A stretch of 64,000 bases of DNA from Fimbriimonadaceae bacterium (lineage in GTDB: Bacteria > Armatimonadota > Fimbriimonadia > Fimbriimonadales > Fimbriimonadaceae), in NCBI GenBank assembly GCA_019454145.1, contig CP075366.1, positions 161,564-225,563 of the forward strand, written 5' to 3'. The stretch's first letter is position 1; each line of letters starts with the position of its first letter. The notes below the pieces were generated by a model. That model was not told where the DNA came from. It did no database searches and worked only from the letters and a program-made list of their open reading frames with translations. Of this stretch, positions 8,913-16,639 are shown one piece after another. The position numbers were made by a program, and so were the translations under genes.

Positions 8913-10670
8913 ATGGTTGGGTTGCTTGCGGCGAGCGTATTAGTTGCCGGCTTGTTTGGGCAACCAGCAAAGCCAGACCCAGTTGTCATCCCTTATCCGA
9001 TGGAGATGACAAAAAAAACCGGCGAATTCGAAATTCTGCCCTCCACGCAAATCGTCGCGACGGGCGAAGCATTGGAGGTAGCTAATAACTTTGCGACTTA
9101 TGCCCGAATTCCAACGGGATACCCGCTTTCGATACGACCAACAAAACCTACCAAAGATTACATAGAGTTTGAAGTAAAAGACGAACTGAAATGGCTTGGC
9201 CCAGAAGGGTATCGAATCAACATTCGCGATACATTTATCAGCATTCGATCTGCCACACCTCAAGGATTATTTTACGGAGTGCAGTCATTACGCCAGTTGC
9301 TTCCACATAGCATTGAAAGCAAAGAACCAGTCTTTACCAATTGGAAGGTTCCGGGATTAGATATCACCGATATGCCGAGGTTCAGTTGGCGCGGGTTGAT
9401 GCTCGACGAAAGCCGCCATTTTTTTGGACAGGAAAAAGTAAAAAAGTTAATCGATACTTTAGCTTTGTATAAGATCAACCGCTTTCATTGGCACCTGGTT
9501 GATGATGGGGGCTGGCGGGTCGAAATAAAGAAGTATCCGGATCTGACTAAAATCGGGGCTTGGCGAGCGGGAGACGGGCGCGGATGGAGCAATTCCGACA
9601 TATTTTTCCATCCGAATGACGGGATTGTTGAAGTCTACGGCGGATTCTATACGCAGGATCAGGTTCGTGATATTGTTGCGTACGCCGCAGAGCGAAATGT
9701 TGAAATCGTCCCGGAGATCGAAATGCCAGGTCATAGCTTGCCAGCGTTGTGGGTGAATCGCGAACTAGCTTGTGACGATGCTACGCTTAACAAATTACTG
9801 CCGAACCTACCGTATCAATTCGCCAACGTTTACTGCGCTGGCAATGAAAAAACTTACGAATTTTTAGAAGGCGTATTAGATGAAATCTGCGAGCTGTTCC
9901 CCGGGAAATATGTCCATATTGGCGGTGACGAAGTTGATCAAAGAGCTTGGCAAACTTGTACAAAATGCGTTGACCGCCGCATAAAAGAGAGGCTCAATGG
10001 CACCGACGAGTTGCAAGCGTATTTTATTTCCCGTATGGCGAGTTATCTTAAAAACAAGGGCAAAGTCGCCATAGGTTGGGATGAAATTTTGGATGGCGGC
10101 AAATTAAAAGATGCCGCCGTGATGAGTTGGCGCGGAACTGAGGGTGGTGCCAAAGCAATCAATCAAGGATTTGCCGCTGTGATGTCACCCACTAGCTACT
10201 GTTACTTTGATTACAGCTACGCGACTACTCCAGTTGAAAAGGTGTACGGATTCGACCCAATGCCGCCGAAGCTGACCATTCCTCAGCAAGCCCTACTCCT
10301 AGGAGCCCAAGGAAACGTCTGGACGGAGCGAATGGAGAGCTTCGACAGGGTCGAAGAAATGGTCTTTCCGCGTTTGCTTGCGCTCAGCGAAGCGTTGTGG
10401 ACGCCAGCAAAGCAGAAGAACTTTGCTCGGTTTCAAAAAAATCTTCCTCAAGCACAGAACCGACTTGAAGCATTAGGTGTGAACTACCATGGCAAAGATG
10501 ACGAAAGACGGGACGGCTTGATCGGCTCACGGCTTCTCACTTTTGGCGGCCCACCTAGTGGCGAATCAAGCAAACTTGCTACGTTTTTTGCCGTATTAGC
10601 CGGTTTGTTCTTTGGCGGTCATAAGTGGTCAAACAAAAACCGGGAAGCTTCTCTGCTTGCCAGCGGGTAG
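8913..10670 (+). CDS. Exported beta-N-acetylhexosaminidase (GH20)
   Basis: GH20 enzymes remove terminal GlcNAc or GalNAc from glycans by substrate-assisted catalysis. The 585-residue product has an N-terminal signal segment (MVGLLAASVLVAGLFGQPA), the GH20b-type beta domain, then the barrel with FSWRGLMLDESRHFFG, INRFHWHLVDDGGWR, and the catalytic D339-E340 pair in HIGGDEVD. WRGTEGG and NVWTERM complete the active site. The C-terminus ends unusually with a hydrophobic stretch (LATFFAVLAGLFFGG) followed by basic residues, which could anchor the enzyme in a membrane. A small CCGGC/GCCGG hairpin at 8861-8876 precedes the gene. Confidence 0.93.
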   Translation: MVGLLAASVLVAGLFGQPAKPDPVVIPYPMEMTKKTGEFEILPSTQIVATGEALEVANNFATYARIPTGYPLSIRPTKPTKDYIEFEVKDELKWLGPEGYRINIRDTFISIRSATPQGLFYGVQSLRQLLPHSIESKEPVFTNWKVPGLDITDMPRFSWRGLMLDESRHFFGQEKVKKLIDTLALYKINRFHWHLVDDGGWRVEIKKYPDLTKIGAWRAGDGRGWSNSDIFFHPNDGIVEVYGGFYTQDQVRDIVAYAAERNVEIVPEIEMPGHSLPALWVNRELACDDATLNKLLPNLPYQFANVYCAGNEKTYEFLEGVLDEICELFPGKYVHIGGDEVDQRAWQTCTKCVDRRIKERLNGTDELQAYFISRMASYLKNKGKVAIGWDEILDGGKLKDAAVMSWRGTEGGAKAINQGFAAVMSPTSYCYFDYSYATTPVEKVYGFDPMPPKLTIPQQALLLGAQGNVWTERMESFDRVEEMVFPRLLALSEALWTPAKQKNFARFQKNLPQAQNRLEALGVNYHGKDDERRDGLIGSRLLTFGGPPSGESSKLATFFAVLAGLFFGGHKWSNKNREASLLASG

Positions 10671-10679
10671 ATTCCACCT

Positions 10680-12155
10680 GTGAACTCCGCCTGGCGCACG
10701 TTATCCAAATCAGCATATAAGGATGGGCGAAAGTGTGCCAAACGGTTGTATCTGCGGTGGCATGAGCCGCAACTGCGTGCCTTGGACGAAGGCATGGAGA
10801 TGCGGGCTGAACTTGGCAGGCAAGTCGGCGAACTAGCTCGAGGTTTGAACCCAGGTGGCGAAATCGTCGAAGCCAGATCACTTGAAGAACGGGCTGACAT
10901 AACGCAACAGTTGATTCGCGAAGGGCACTCCATCATTTATGAAGCTGCGTTTCTAGCCGATGACCTCTTCGCTCAAGTTGATATTTTGTTCCGAGTTGCC
11001 GATGGCTGGGTAATCCGAGAAGTGAAGTCTTCGAAAACCGTGAGCGACGACCACTTGTTTGATGTAGCGTTTCAGGTGCTGGTGGCCGAAAAAAGTGGGC
11101 TAGAAATCTCGTCGGCTCAAATTGCGACTATATCCCGAGAAGCACCTATGATCGAAAGTGCCGCAGTTTCGCAACTGTTTTCGATTACTGATTCAACCGA
11201 AAAAGTCCGAGAACTGATTCCGCAAGTCGAATCTGAAATCGAAGGACTAAAAAATCAGATTGAGTCAGGTCAGGCGGTTCAAATCCTTGCAGGGAAACAT
11301 TGTGATTCTGATTGCCCCTTCACAAACCACTGCTTTGCGGGGTTTGAGGATGACGATTTAATGTTCGTTCCGGGCATTGTAAAAAAGCGATTCGACGATT
11401 TACAGTCGCGAGGCATTCGCCGCCTCAGCGACCTGCCTACCGATGAAACTTTGCCGCCAACGAGTGAGTTCGTACGCAACGCATTCGCAAGTGGAGAAGT
11501 GCCTTGGGTCAGCCGGAACTTAAAACAAGAACTAGAGCGGATTAAGTTCCCAGCCGTGTTTTTAGATTTTGAGACGGCTCGGCCGATGTTTCCGCTTGAT
11601 CCCGGATTCAAAGGCGGGGAACTGATCGTATTCCAATGGAGTGCTCACGTTCTCAGCGAACCGGGCGGGCACTTAGCCCACTTTGAATACATAGATTTAG
11701 AGAGCGCCAATCCTCACCCACGGTGTGTGGATGAACTCAATGTCGTACTCGCTGGCGCGGGAAGTGTAGTTCACTATTCTGGGTTTGAACGCACAGTTTT
11801 GCGAGAACTCGATAAGCGAGGAGTTTTCGGTGCAAAAGAACTTCTGAGTCGTTTTGAAGAATGCGCCGTAGATTTGCAGGATTACTTTAAGCAGCAGGTT
11901 TATCATCCCGCCTTTCGGGGAAAGAGCTCAATTAAGGTGGTTTTGCCGATCATGGTGCCGGGGCTCAGCTACGACGACTTGGAAGTCAAAGGTGGCGGAG
12001 TCGCCGAAATGAGCTATATCCTGGCCCGGCAGGGAGTATTGCAAGGCGATGAATTGGCGAAACGCCGCAAAGCATTACTTGAATACTGTAAACGCGACAC
12101 CCTTGCTATGGTGAAGTTGTATGAAGTTCTCTTAGAACTCGCGTATAGAAACTAA
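10680..12155 (+). CDS. DUF2779-type nuclease: Cas4-like PD-(D/E)xK domain plus RNase H-like exonuclease domain
   Basis: This is a 491-residue protein with a GTG start, 10 bp after the hexosaminidase. The N-terminal half looks like a RecB/Cas4-type PD-(D/E)xK nuclease: KDGRKCAKRLYLRWHEP, then AQVDILFRV and IREVKSSKTV with the D and ExK ligands. A cysteine group follows, CDSDCPFTNHC near residue 205. With the early Cys (about 19) this could hold an Fe-S cluster as in Cas4 and AddB. The C-terminal half starts with VFLDFETARPMFP, the D-x-E of a DnaQ-like 3'-5' exonuclease, and is the DUF2779 region. No helicase or CRISPR genes are adjacent. It is probably a DNA or RNA processing nuclease; the biological role is unknown. 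Confidence 0.75.
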   Translation: MNSAWRTLSKSAYKDGRKCAKRLYLRWHEPQLRALDEGMEMRAELGRQVGELARGLNPGGEIVEARSLEERADITQQLIREGHSIIYEAAFLADDLFAQVDILFRVADGWVIREVKSSKTVSDDHLFDVAFQVLVAEKSGLEISSAQIATISREAPMIESAAVSQLFSITDSTEKVRELIPQVESEIEGLKNQIESGQAVQILAGKHCDSDCPFTNHCFAGFEDDDLMFVPGIVKKRFDDLQSRGIRRLSDLPTDETLPPTSEFVRNAFASGEVPWVSRNLKQELERIKFPAVFLDFETARPMFPLDPGFKGGELIVFQWSAHVLSEPGGHLAHFEYIDLESANPHPRCVDELNVVLAGAGSVVHYSGFERTVLRELDKRGVFGAKELLSRFEECAVDLQDYFKQQVYHPAFRGKSSIKVVLPIMVPGLSYDDLEVKGGGVAEMSYILARQGVLQGDELAKRRKALLEYCKRDTLAMVKLYEVLLELAYRN

Positions 12156-12844
12156 CTAATCACCTGACTGGCGATCTTTTCGTGGTATCCATCTCGATCA
12201 ACCCAATATGCAGTTGCGTCGGGCCTAGTAGAAATCACGCATTTAAGTTCCAGATTTTCAAAGTGGCAACCAGCCCCACCATCGCAAGCCAGAGTTCGGC
12301 CCATTTCACCAGCATCTATCATTCGGCGGAGAGTGGGGTGTCGCGATTCTTCTTCGTCGTAATGCGGGCAAAAATCGAACGGCAGCCAACCCATACCGGG
12401 CGTAACGCTGAGCTCGCCAAAAAACGAATCAGTGCTGCATCGTTCAAACCAGCAGTTGGCCCCGGCAGAGGTTCCGGCAAGGGGAATACCTTGCTCCCAG
12501 GCTTTGCGGAGGATGGAATCCAATCCCCAGGCACGCCACAAAACAAGCATATTGAAAGTGCTACCACCACTTACGTAAATCACGTCTTGGTTGAGTAGAT
12601 AGTCTTCCAAATCTGCACTCGGCGGACGGAACAATTCGCACAACGACGGCTGGCATTCCAGCGATTCGACAGCCTTATTGAACCGAGCAATCCTCAAAAG
12701 CGAATCGCCAGTTGCGGTTGGAATTAAGCAGATTTTTGGATTAGATTTGTTTGCTAAGCTCAGAACGTACCGATCCAGGGCAGAGCGGTGGGGTTGGTCG
12801 GAATCGAATGCGCCGCCGCCAATGGCAAAAATTGTTCTGGTCAT
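12152..12844 (-). CDS. Peptidase E / cyanophycinase-like serine peptidase (S51)
   Basis: The 230-residue cytoplasmic protein starts MTRTIFAIGGGAFDSD and has the S51 nucleophile elbow AGTSAGANCWFE at about residues 123-134, with the catalytic Ser in G-T-S-A-G. VIYVSGGSTFNML and the late CDGGAG segment also fit. The S51 family includes alpha-aspartyl dipeptidase PepE and cyanophycinase. The size and the WFERCSTDSFFGE stretch fit PepE-like proteins of unknown specificity. Its stop codon overlaps that of the convergent DUF2779 gene by 4 bp. Confidence 0.8.
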   Translation of the reverse strand: MTRTIFAIGGGAFDSDQPHRSALDRYVLSLANKSNPKICLIPTATGDSLLRIARFNKAVESLECQPSLCELFRPPSADLEDYLLNQDVIYVSGGSTFNMLVLWRAWGLDSILRKAWEQGIPLAGTSAGANCWFERCSTDSFFGELSVTPGMGWLPFDFCPHYDEEESRHPTLRRMIDAGEMGRTLACDGGAGCHFENLELKCVISTRPDATAYWVDRDGYHEKIASQVIS

Positions 12845-12867
12845 ATCCCGAACAACGTTTTACCGCT

Positions 12868-13596
12868 TTAGTGGTCGTGATGATCGTGATCTTCGCCTTC
12901 GTTGGGGGTGATTGCAATATGAATATTGAACTTCGCTTCTAATTCACCCACTTTTGAACCAGCCAAAGGCGTGAACGGCGTAATCACCGATTTTCGCGCC
13001 GCTTCATCGCGGATGCCAAGTAACACTCCGTCTCGGTCGTTTTGTTTTTCACCCGCAACATAAAGCTGGGTCGTTAATAGGTGCTGGTCGCCTTTCTTGA
13101 CCATCACATGGATGTGTGGAGTTCGCCCTGGATACGAGACTGGCTTGATGGTGCGGAATCTGTATGCACCAGTGGAGTCAGTTTCAAATCGCCCGAATCC
13201 TTGGAAGTTCTTATCGCGCTTTTCGTATCCATCCGATCCTGTGTGGATATAAACCGCGTTGTTATCAACCTGCCAAATCTCAATGGTGGCGTTGCGGATT
13301 GGGTTGCCGCTTAGGTCGAGAATCCGACCAGATAGATGGGTCACCACGCCAAGAGCGGGAGTCGCGTTGCCTCTGATGATCACTAGGTCGTTGTCTGTAT
13401 CTAGGGGCATTTTGTTAGGATAAAACGGCCCTTCGGTTTGAGATGGAGTTCGGATAAGTTCCTGCGCAAAATCACCGTCCGCGATAAACCGCAATGCTTC
13501 TTGAGAGAACACCGAGAGTCCGGTAAAGTTCGCCGCTCCCATAGTGAGTTCTCGCAAAAATGTGCGCCGATTGTAACGAGAAGTGAAGAACTCCAT
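12868..13596 (-). CDS. Tat-exported intradiol ring-cleavage dioxygenase-like protein
   Basis: The 242-residue protein is related to the protocatechuate/catechol intradiol dioxygenases. The N-terminus NRRTFLRELTMGAANFTGLS is a twin-arginine type signal. Family features are EGPFYPNKMPLDTDNDL, the IEIWQVDNNAVY segment, and YRFRTIKPVSYPGRTPHIHV, whose Tyr and HxH residues correspond to the Fe(III) ligands. The last residues, EDHDHHDH, form a His/Asp cluster that could bind metal. Exported members of this family are common and mostly uncharacterised. Without aromatic degradation genes nearby, catechol cleavage as its real job is uncertain. Confidence 0.8.
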   Translation of the reverse strand: MEFFTSRYNRRTFLRELTMGAANFTGLSVFSQEALRFIADGDFAQELIRTPSQTEGPFYPNKMPLDTDNDLVIIRGNATPALGVVTHLSGRILDLSGNPIRNATIEIWQVDNNAVYIHTGSDGYEKRDKNFQGFGRFETDSTGAYRFRTIKPVSYPGRTPHIHVMVKKGDQHLLTTQLYVAGEKQNDRDGVLLGIRDEAARKSVITPFTPLAGSKVGELEAKFNIHIAITPNEGEDHDHHDH

Positions 13597-13738
13597 GATC
13601 AGTAGTTTGCAACAGGTTGGTGAGAATTGTATGAGGAAATGGGGGAATCAGGCAGTGACCGCAGGGTCTAGTAGAATTTCTTCGCCGCAAATGATTGTTT
13701 TGGGAGTGATGAAGGGGATGAGGAAAGGTATCAAGCGG

Positions 13739-14341
13739 ATGAAACGCTGGCGCTGGTTCCGAATTCTCTGTACACTTACCTTGTTAGCCAGCGTAGGATT
13801 TGGGGTTTTGCTGGGTGATATATATCTATTCGCAAAGAATCGTAGTGCCTCCAATGCCGATGCGGCAATCGTTTTAGGTGCCGCTGCCTGGGGGCCAAAA
13901 CCCAGCCCCGTATTCCGAGAAAGGTTAAACGAAGCGGTTAAGTTGTATCAGGATGGGAGGATTAAGTCCGTAGTTGTCACAGGGGGAGTTGGCCGGTTAG
14001 GCGGGCCAAGCGAATCTAGCGTGGGTAAGGATTATCTAAAAGACCGCGGTATTCCTGCAAAAAAGATTTTTACCGAAGAGGGCAGCCGCACCACTTGGGA
14101 AAACCTAGTGAACGCCAAAAAAGTCTGCAAACAGCACGACATTAATTCCACGTTGATTGTCTCTGATCCTCTTCACATGCGTCGAGCAATAGCGATGGCC
14201 CATGGTGTTGGCTTAGATGCAAAAAGCTACCCGACGAGCACAAGCTTGTACACGGGTGGCAAGAAAACAGTTCAGTTTTGGCTCCGCGAAGCCTGGTATC
14301 TGGCGGGATATTGGCTCAGTTTCCGCTGGACAAGAGCTTAA
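13739..14341 (+). CDS. YdcF/SanA-like DUF218 membrane protein
   Basis: The core matches the DUF218 fold: ADAAIVLGAAAWGPKPSP, VFRERLNEAVKLYQDGRIK, VVVTGGVG, GRTTWENLVNAK-like, and STLIVSDPLHMRRAI. One transmembrane segment (ILCTLTLLASVGFGVLLGDIYL) leads into it, so the domain probably faces the periplasm. Members (ElyC, SanA, YdcF) affect envelope integrity, and their biochemistry is poorly known. I chose ATG at 13739 (MKRWRWFR) because AGGAAAGG lies at a suitable distance. ATGs at 13709 and 13718 and a longer frame from 13583 overlapping the divergent dioxygenase start are also possible. Confidence 0.75.
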   Translation: MKRWRWFRILCTLTLLASVGFGVLLGDIYLFAKNRSASNADAAIVLGAAAWGPKPSPVFRERLNEAVKLYQDGRIKSVVVTGGVGRLGGPSESSVGKDYLKDRGIPAKKIFTEEGSRTTWENLVNAKKVCKQHDINSTLIVSDPLHMRRAIAMAHGVGLDAKSYPTSTSLYTGGKKTVQFWLREAWYLAGYWLSFRWTRA

Positions 14342-14920
14342 TCACATATCTTTTGGCAACAAAGTAGGAACCGTCCAGCGAGTATCCACTTTGTATTCAG
14401 AAGCTTTCGCAGGGTCGAGTTGCATAATTGTCCTTGCCGTATTGACCGAAATCGGCTCGGAATAATTGGGCTTGCTATCCATAGTCATTAAAACAAACCG
14501 CATATTGGTTTTCCAACTTCCAGAGGGTATTCCAACCTTGTACTGAAGATTGTGTCCTTTATCCAGAAAAACCTTGTGATAAGAATTTCCGCAGGAAGCC
14601 CACCCTTGGTATTGAGCCGGACTCCAATTCCGTCCATCTTGGATTTCTAACCAACCTCGAAGATTGGAATCGGTGGCTGGGAGCCACAAATCTGGTTGAT
14701 TGTGGTTTGCGATTGTGATGCTGAGAATTCCTTTGTTGTTGGTCAGAGTAAGAAATTCCTTTGGAGTTGAGCTGTTGTTTTCTGCTGGAAAATTATCTGA
14801 TGTCGCAAAACCGCCCGGTGCTGTTTGATCAGGCTGAGTAGAGCCAGCCGGATAGTGCGCCGCCGACATAAAAGCGGAAGGATCAGCAAGAGCCATTGCG
14901 AGAGATAACGCAACCATCAT
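14342..14920 (-). CDS. Exported protein of unknown function
   Basis: This 192-residue protein starts with a short signal-like segment (MMVALSLAMALA) and continues as a polar, beta-rich domain. Visible segments include KEFLTLTNNKGILSITIANH, DLWLPATDSNLRGWLEIQDG, WSPAQYQGWASCGNSYHKVF, and LQYKVGIPSGSWKTNMRFVL. I do not recognise the family. It is convergent with and directly abuts the DUF218 gene stop at 14341. Confidence 0.6.
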   Translation of the reverse strand: MMVALSLAMALADPSAFMSAAHYPAGSTQPDQTAPGGFATSDNFPAENNSSTPKEFLTLTNNKGILSITIANHNQPDLWLPATDSNLRGWLEIQDGRNWSPAQYQGWASCGNSYHKVFLDKGHNLQYKVGIPSGSWKTNMRFVLMTMDSKPNYSEPISVNTARTIMQLDPAKASEYKVDTRWTVPTLLPKDM

Positions 14921-15034
14921 ATCGGTTCTGACGAATTTTTTGAACTAGAGTTACACTCAAATACGGTTGTTGAAAATTTTTTGAAAAATATCAAAAAATC
15001 CACGAACTAAATAAACAAAGTGATCGGTCAACCA

Positions 15035-15176
15035 TTTGCAAGGTCGACCGGGTGTATCCCTCTTCCCCAGAAATCCCCGGATCGAGTACCGCAACTACGT
15101 GGGGTTGCAGCCCTCCCCCGGGGCCTCACGGAAACATCCTAGTCGGTACAGAAATTTCGGCCTTGCGAATTTTTTT
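15035..15176 (+). ncRNA. Structured small RNA with terminator, possible 6S RNA
   Basis: This is a 142-nt element in a gene-free gap. The outer stem pairs 15035-15043 with 15161-15169 (9 bp, one G-U). Next come 15045-15048 with 15142-15145 and 15050-15055 with 15134-15139. A large asymmetric bubble follows (15056-15074 opposite 15124-15133). The apex pairs 15075-15080 with 15118-15123 and 15091-15095 with 15104-15108. Seven T residues (15170-15176) follow the closing stem, as in an intrinsic terminator. A long rod with a central bubble and end-to-end closing stem is the 6S RNA architecture, and size and isolation fit. No SRP, tmRNA or RNase P signature is present. The 6S identity is inference. 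Confidence 0.5.
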
Positions 15177-15188
15177 GCTTGGACGAAA

Positions 15189-15632
15189 CTAGAGTACGCC
15201 CAAAACAGCTTCGAGCTGAACGTTGCTCGATCGCAACCGTTGACACAGGGTTTTGCCAATATTTCGCAGAATTTGCAAACCGATTTGTGGCTGCTCGTTC
15301 ATTAGCTCGTTCAGCTTATCGGCCTTAAATTGGATTAAAGTTGATTCCCCTTCGCTAAGCACAGTCGCAGATCGCTCTGCGTCTTCAAATAATGCGATTT
15401 CTCCAACCAATGCGCCGCGTTGCAAGCGAGCAATTGGATCGCCATTGACAGTGGTCACTCGAACCTTGCCATCGAGAATAATGAAAATATCGTTAGCTTG
15501 CTCATACTCTTTCACGATCTCTTCCATGTCGTTGGCATGAACCACGGTGCTGATTGCCGCCATGGCGGCGATTTGGTCATCGCTCAGACCATCTGCGAGG
15601 TAGCTATTCTTAATTCCGGCAATCAAATCCAT
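15189..15632 (-). CDS. Cyclic nucleotide-binding domain protein
   Basis: This 147-residue protein consists of a single cNMP-binding (CAP_ED) domain. Segments include MAAISTVVHANDMEEIVKEY, ANDIFIILDGKVRV, and the phosphate-binding cassette GALVGEIALFEDAERSATV. There is no DNA-binding domain, so it may be an effector subunit or sensor. It aligns along its whole length with the protein at 23020-23460, which begins in the same way (MDL...YL..GL...QI..(M/I)AAIS). The two are paralogs. The cassette keeps G-E-I-A-L, but R-S-A is the only basic ligand visible. Confidence 0.85.
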   Translation of the reverse strand: MDLIAGIKNSYLADGLSDDQIAAMAAISTVVHANDMEEIVKEYEQANDIFIILDGKVRVTTVNGDPIARLQRGALVGEIALFEDAERSATVLSEGESTLIQFKADKLNELMNEQPQIGLQILRNIGKTLCQRLRSSNVQLEAVLGVL

Positions 15633-15687
15633 TACTCTGCCATTTTACTTGGAGTGCACTATGGTCTTGGAGGAATTTGCGGCGCCA

Positions 15688-16542
15688 CTAAAGTGAAACG
15701 CCGAGAATGTCCAGAATCCTCTGCAGATCATCTTCGCTATAAAAGCTGATCGAAAGTTTGCCGCCCATTTGCTCTGCATTAAGGCTGACCGGAGTACCGA
15801 AATATTCGCTCAGTCCTTGTTCCAATGCTGACCAATTCGGATCTTTGTTGGTCGCTTTATTCTTCTGTGGTTTGGAACCAGCGGGACGGGGAAGATCAGA
15901 ATGCCTGGCTTGGCGTTCTGCTTCTCGCACAGAAAGCCCGTCTTTTAGAATTTTTTGGAAGAGCGAGTTTTGCTGGATCGGCGACTCCACCATCAGTAAT
16001 GCGCGAGCGTGACCTTCGCTGAGCTCGCCATCGTAGATCGCTTTCTGAATCTGATCGGGCAAGCGAAGAAGCCGAAGAGTATTGGCGATTGCGACCCGGC
16101 TTTTGCCGACTCGTTGGGCGATCTGCTCCTGGCTCATGTCGAATTCATCCGCGAGCCGTTTGTAGGCCACCGCGCATTCCATAGCTGTGATGTCTTCGCG
16201 TTGGACGTTTTCGATGAGTGCGATTTCTAGGCTTGCTTGCGCCGATGCCGCGCGGATTGTGACCGGTACCTCGGCTAATCCGGCGAGTTTAGAAGCCCGA
16301 AGGCGTCTCTCACCCGCAATAAGCTCATATTGGTCGTCACCGAGGGGCCTGACCACCAGCGGTTGGATCACTCCGAACTCTCGGATAGAGGCTGCAAGTT
16401 CTTTGAGTGCTTCTTGGTCGAACTGAGTTCGCGGCTGTCGTGTATTTGCCCGGATCGAACTGATCGGGACAGAGTTTACGGAACCAGTCTCCGCTGGTTC
16501 GTTCAGCAATTGAGAAAGCCCTTTACCCAACGCACGTCTCAT
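15688..16542 (-). CDS. parB: Chromosome partitioning protein ParB
   Basis: This is a 284-residue ParB/Spo0J. The N-terminal CTPase domain has GVIQPLVVRPLGDDQYELIA followed by GERRLRASKLAGL, whose GERRxRA box binds nucleotide, and ENVQREDITAMECA. The helix-turn-helix region is MSQEQIAQRVGKSRVAIANT, and LSEGHARALL is the characteristic following motif. The C-terminal dimer domain ends LQRILDILGVSL. ParB spreads from parS sites and loads SMC near the origin. No parA partner lies next to it, and no clear parS was found. It is flanked by a terminator on its 5' side and the cNMP gene on its 3' side. Confidence 0.95.
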   Translation of the reverse strand: MRRALGKGLSQLLNEPAETGSVNSVPISSIRANTRQPRTQFDQEALKELAASIREFGVIQPLVVRPLGDDQYELIAGERRLRASKLAGLAEVPVTIRAASAQASLEIALIENVQREDITAMECAVAYKRLADEFDMSQEQIAQRVGKSRVAIANTLRLLRLPDQIQKAIYDGELSEGHARALLMVESPIQQNSLFQKILKDGLSVREAERQARHSDLPRPAGSKPQKNKATNKDPNWSALEQGLSEYFGTPVSLNAEQMGGKLSISFYSEDDLQRILDILGVSL

Positions 16543-16575
16543 GTGCTAACTCCGTTCATAAATAGTTCGACCACT

Positions 16576-16616
16576 AAAAGATTATGACCAGACTAGCAAC
16601 TTGCTGGTCTGGTCAT
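16576..16616 (-). terminator. Intrinsic terminator after flagellin
   Basis: A near-perfect inverted repeat pairs 16584-16599 with 16601-16616 (one G-U; the real loop is the central AACTTG). Read on the minus strand it is followed by AATCTTTT. It lies between the flagellin stop (16640) and the parB start. Confidence 0.75.
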
Positions 16617-16639
16617 TGCTTACGATTGAGTCGGACGGT

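Noticed and set aside
15688..15700. GTGAAAC near the parB 3' end as half of a parS site
   Set aside because: Only one half-site is present; the 16-bp palindrome of parS is not.
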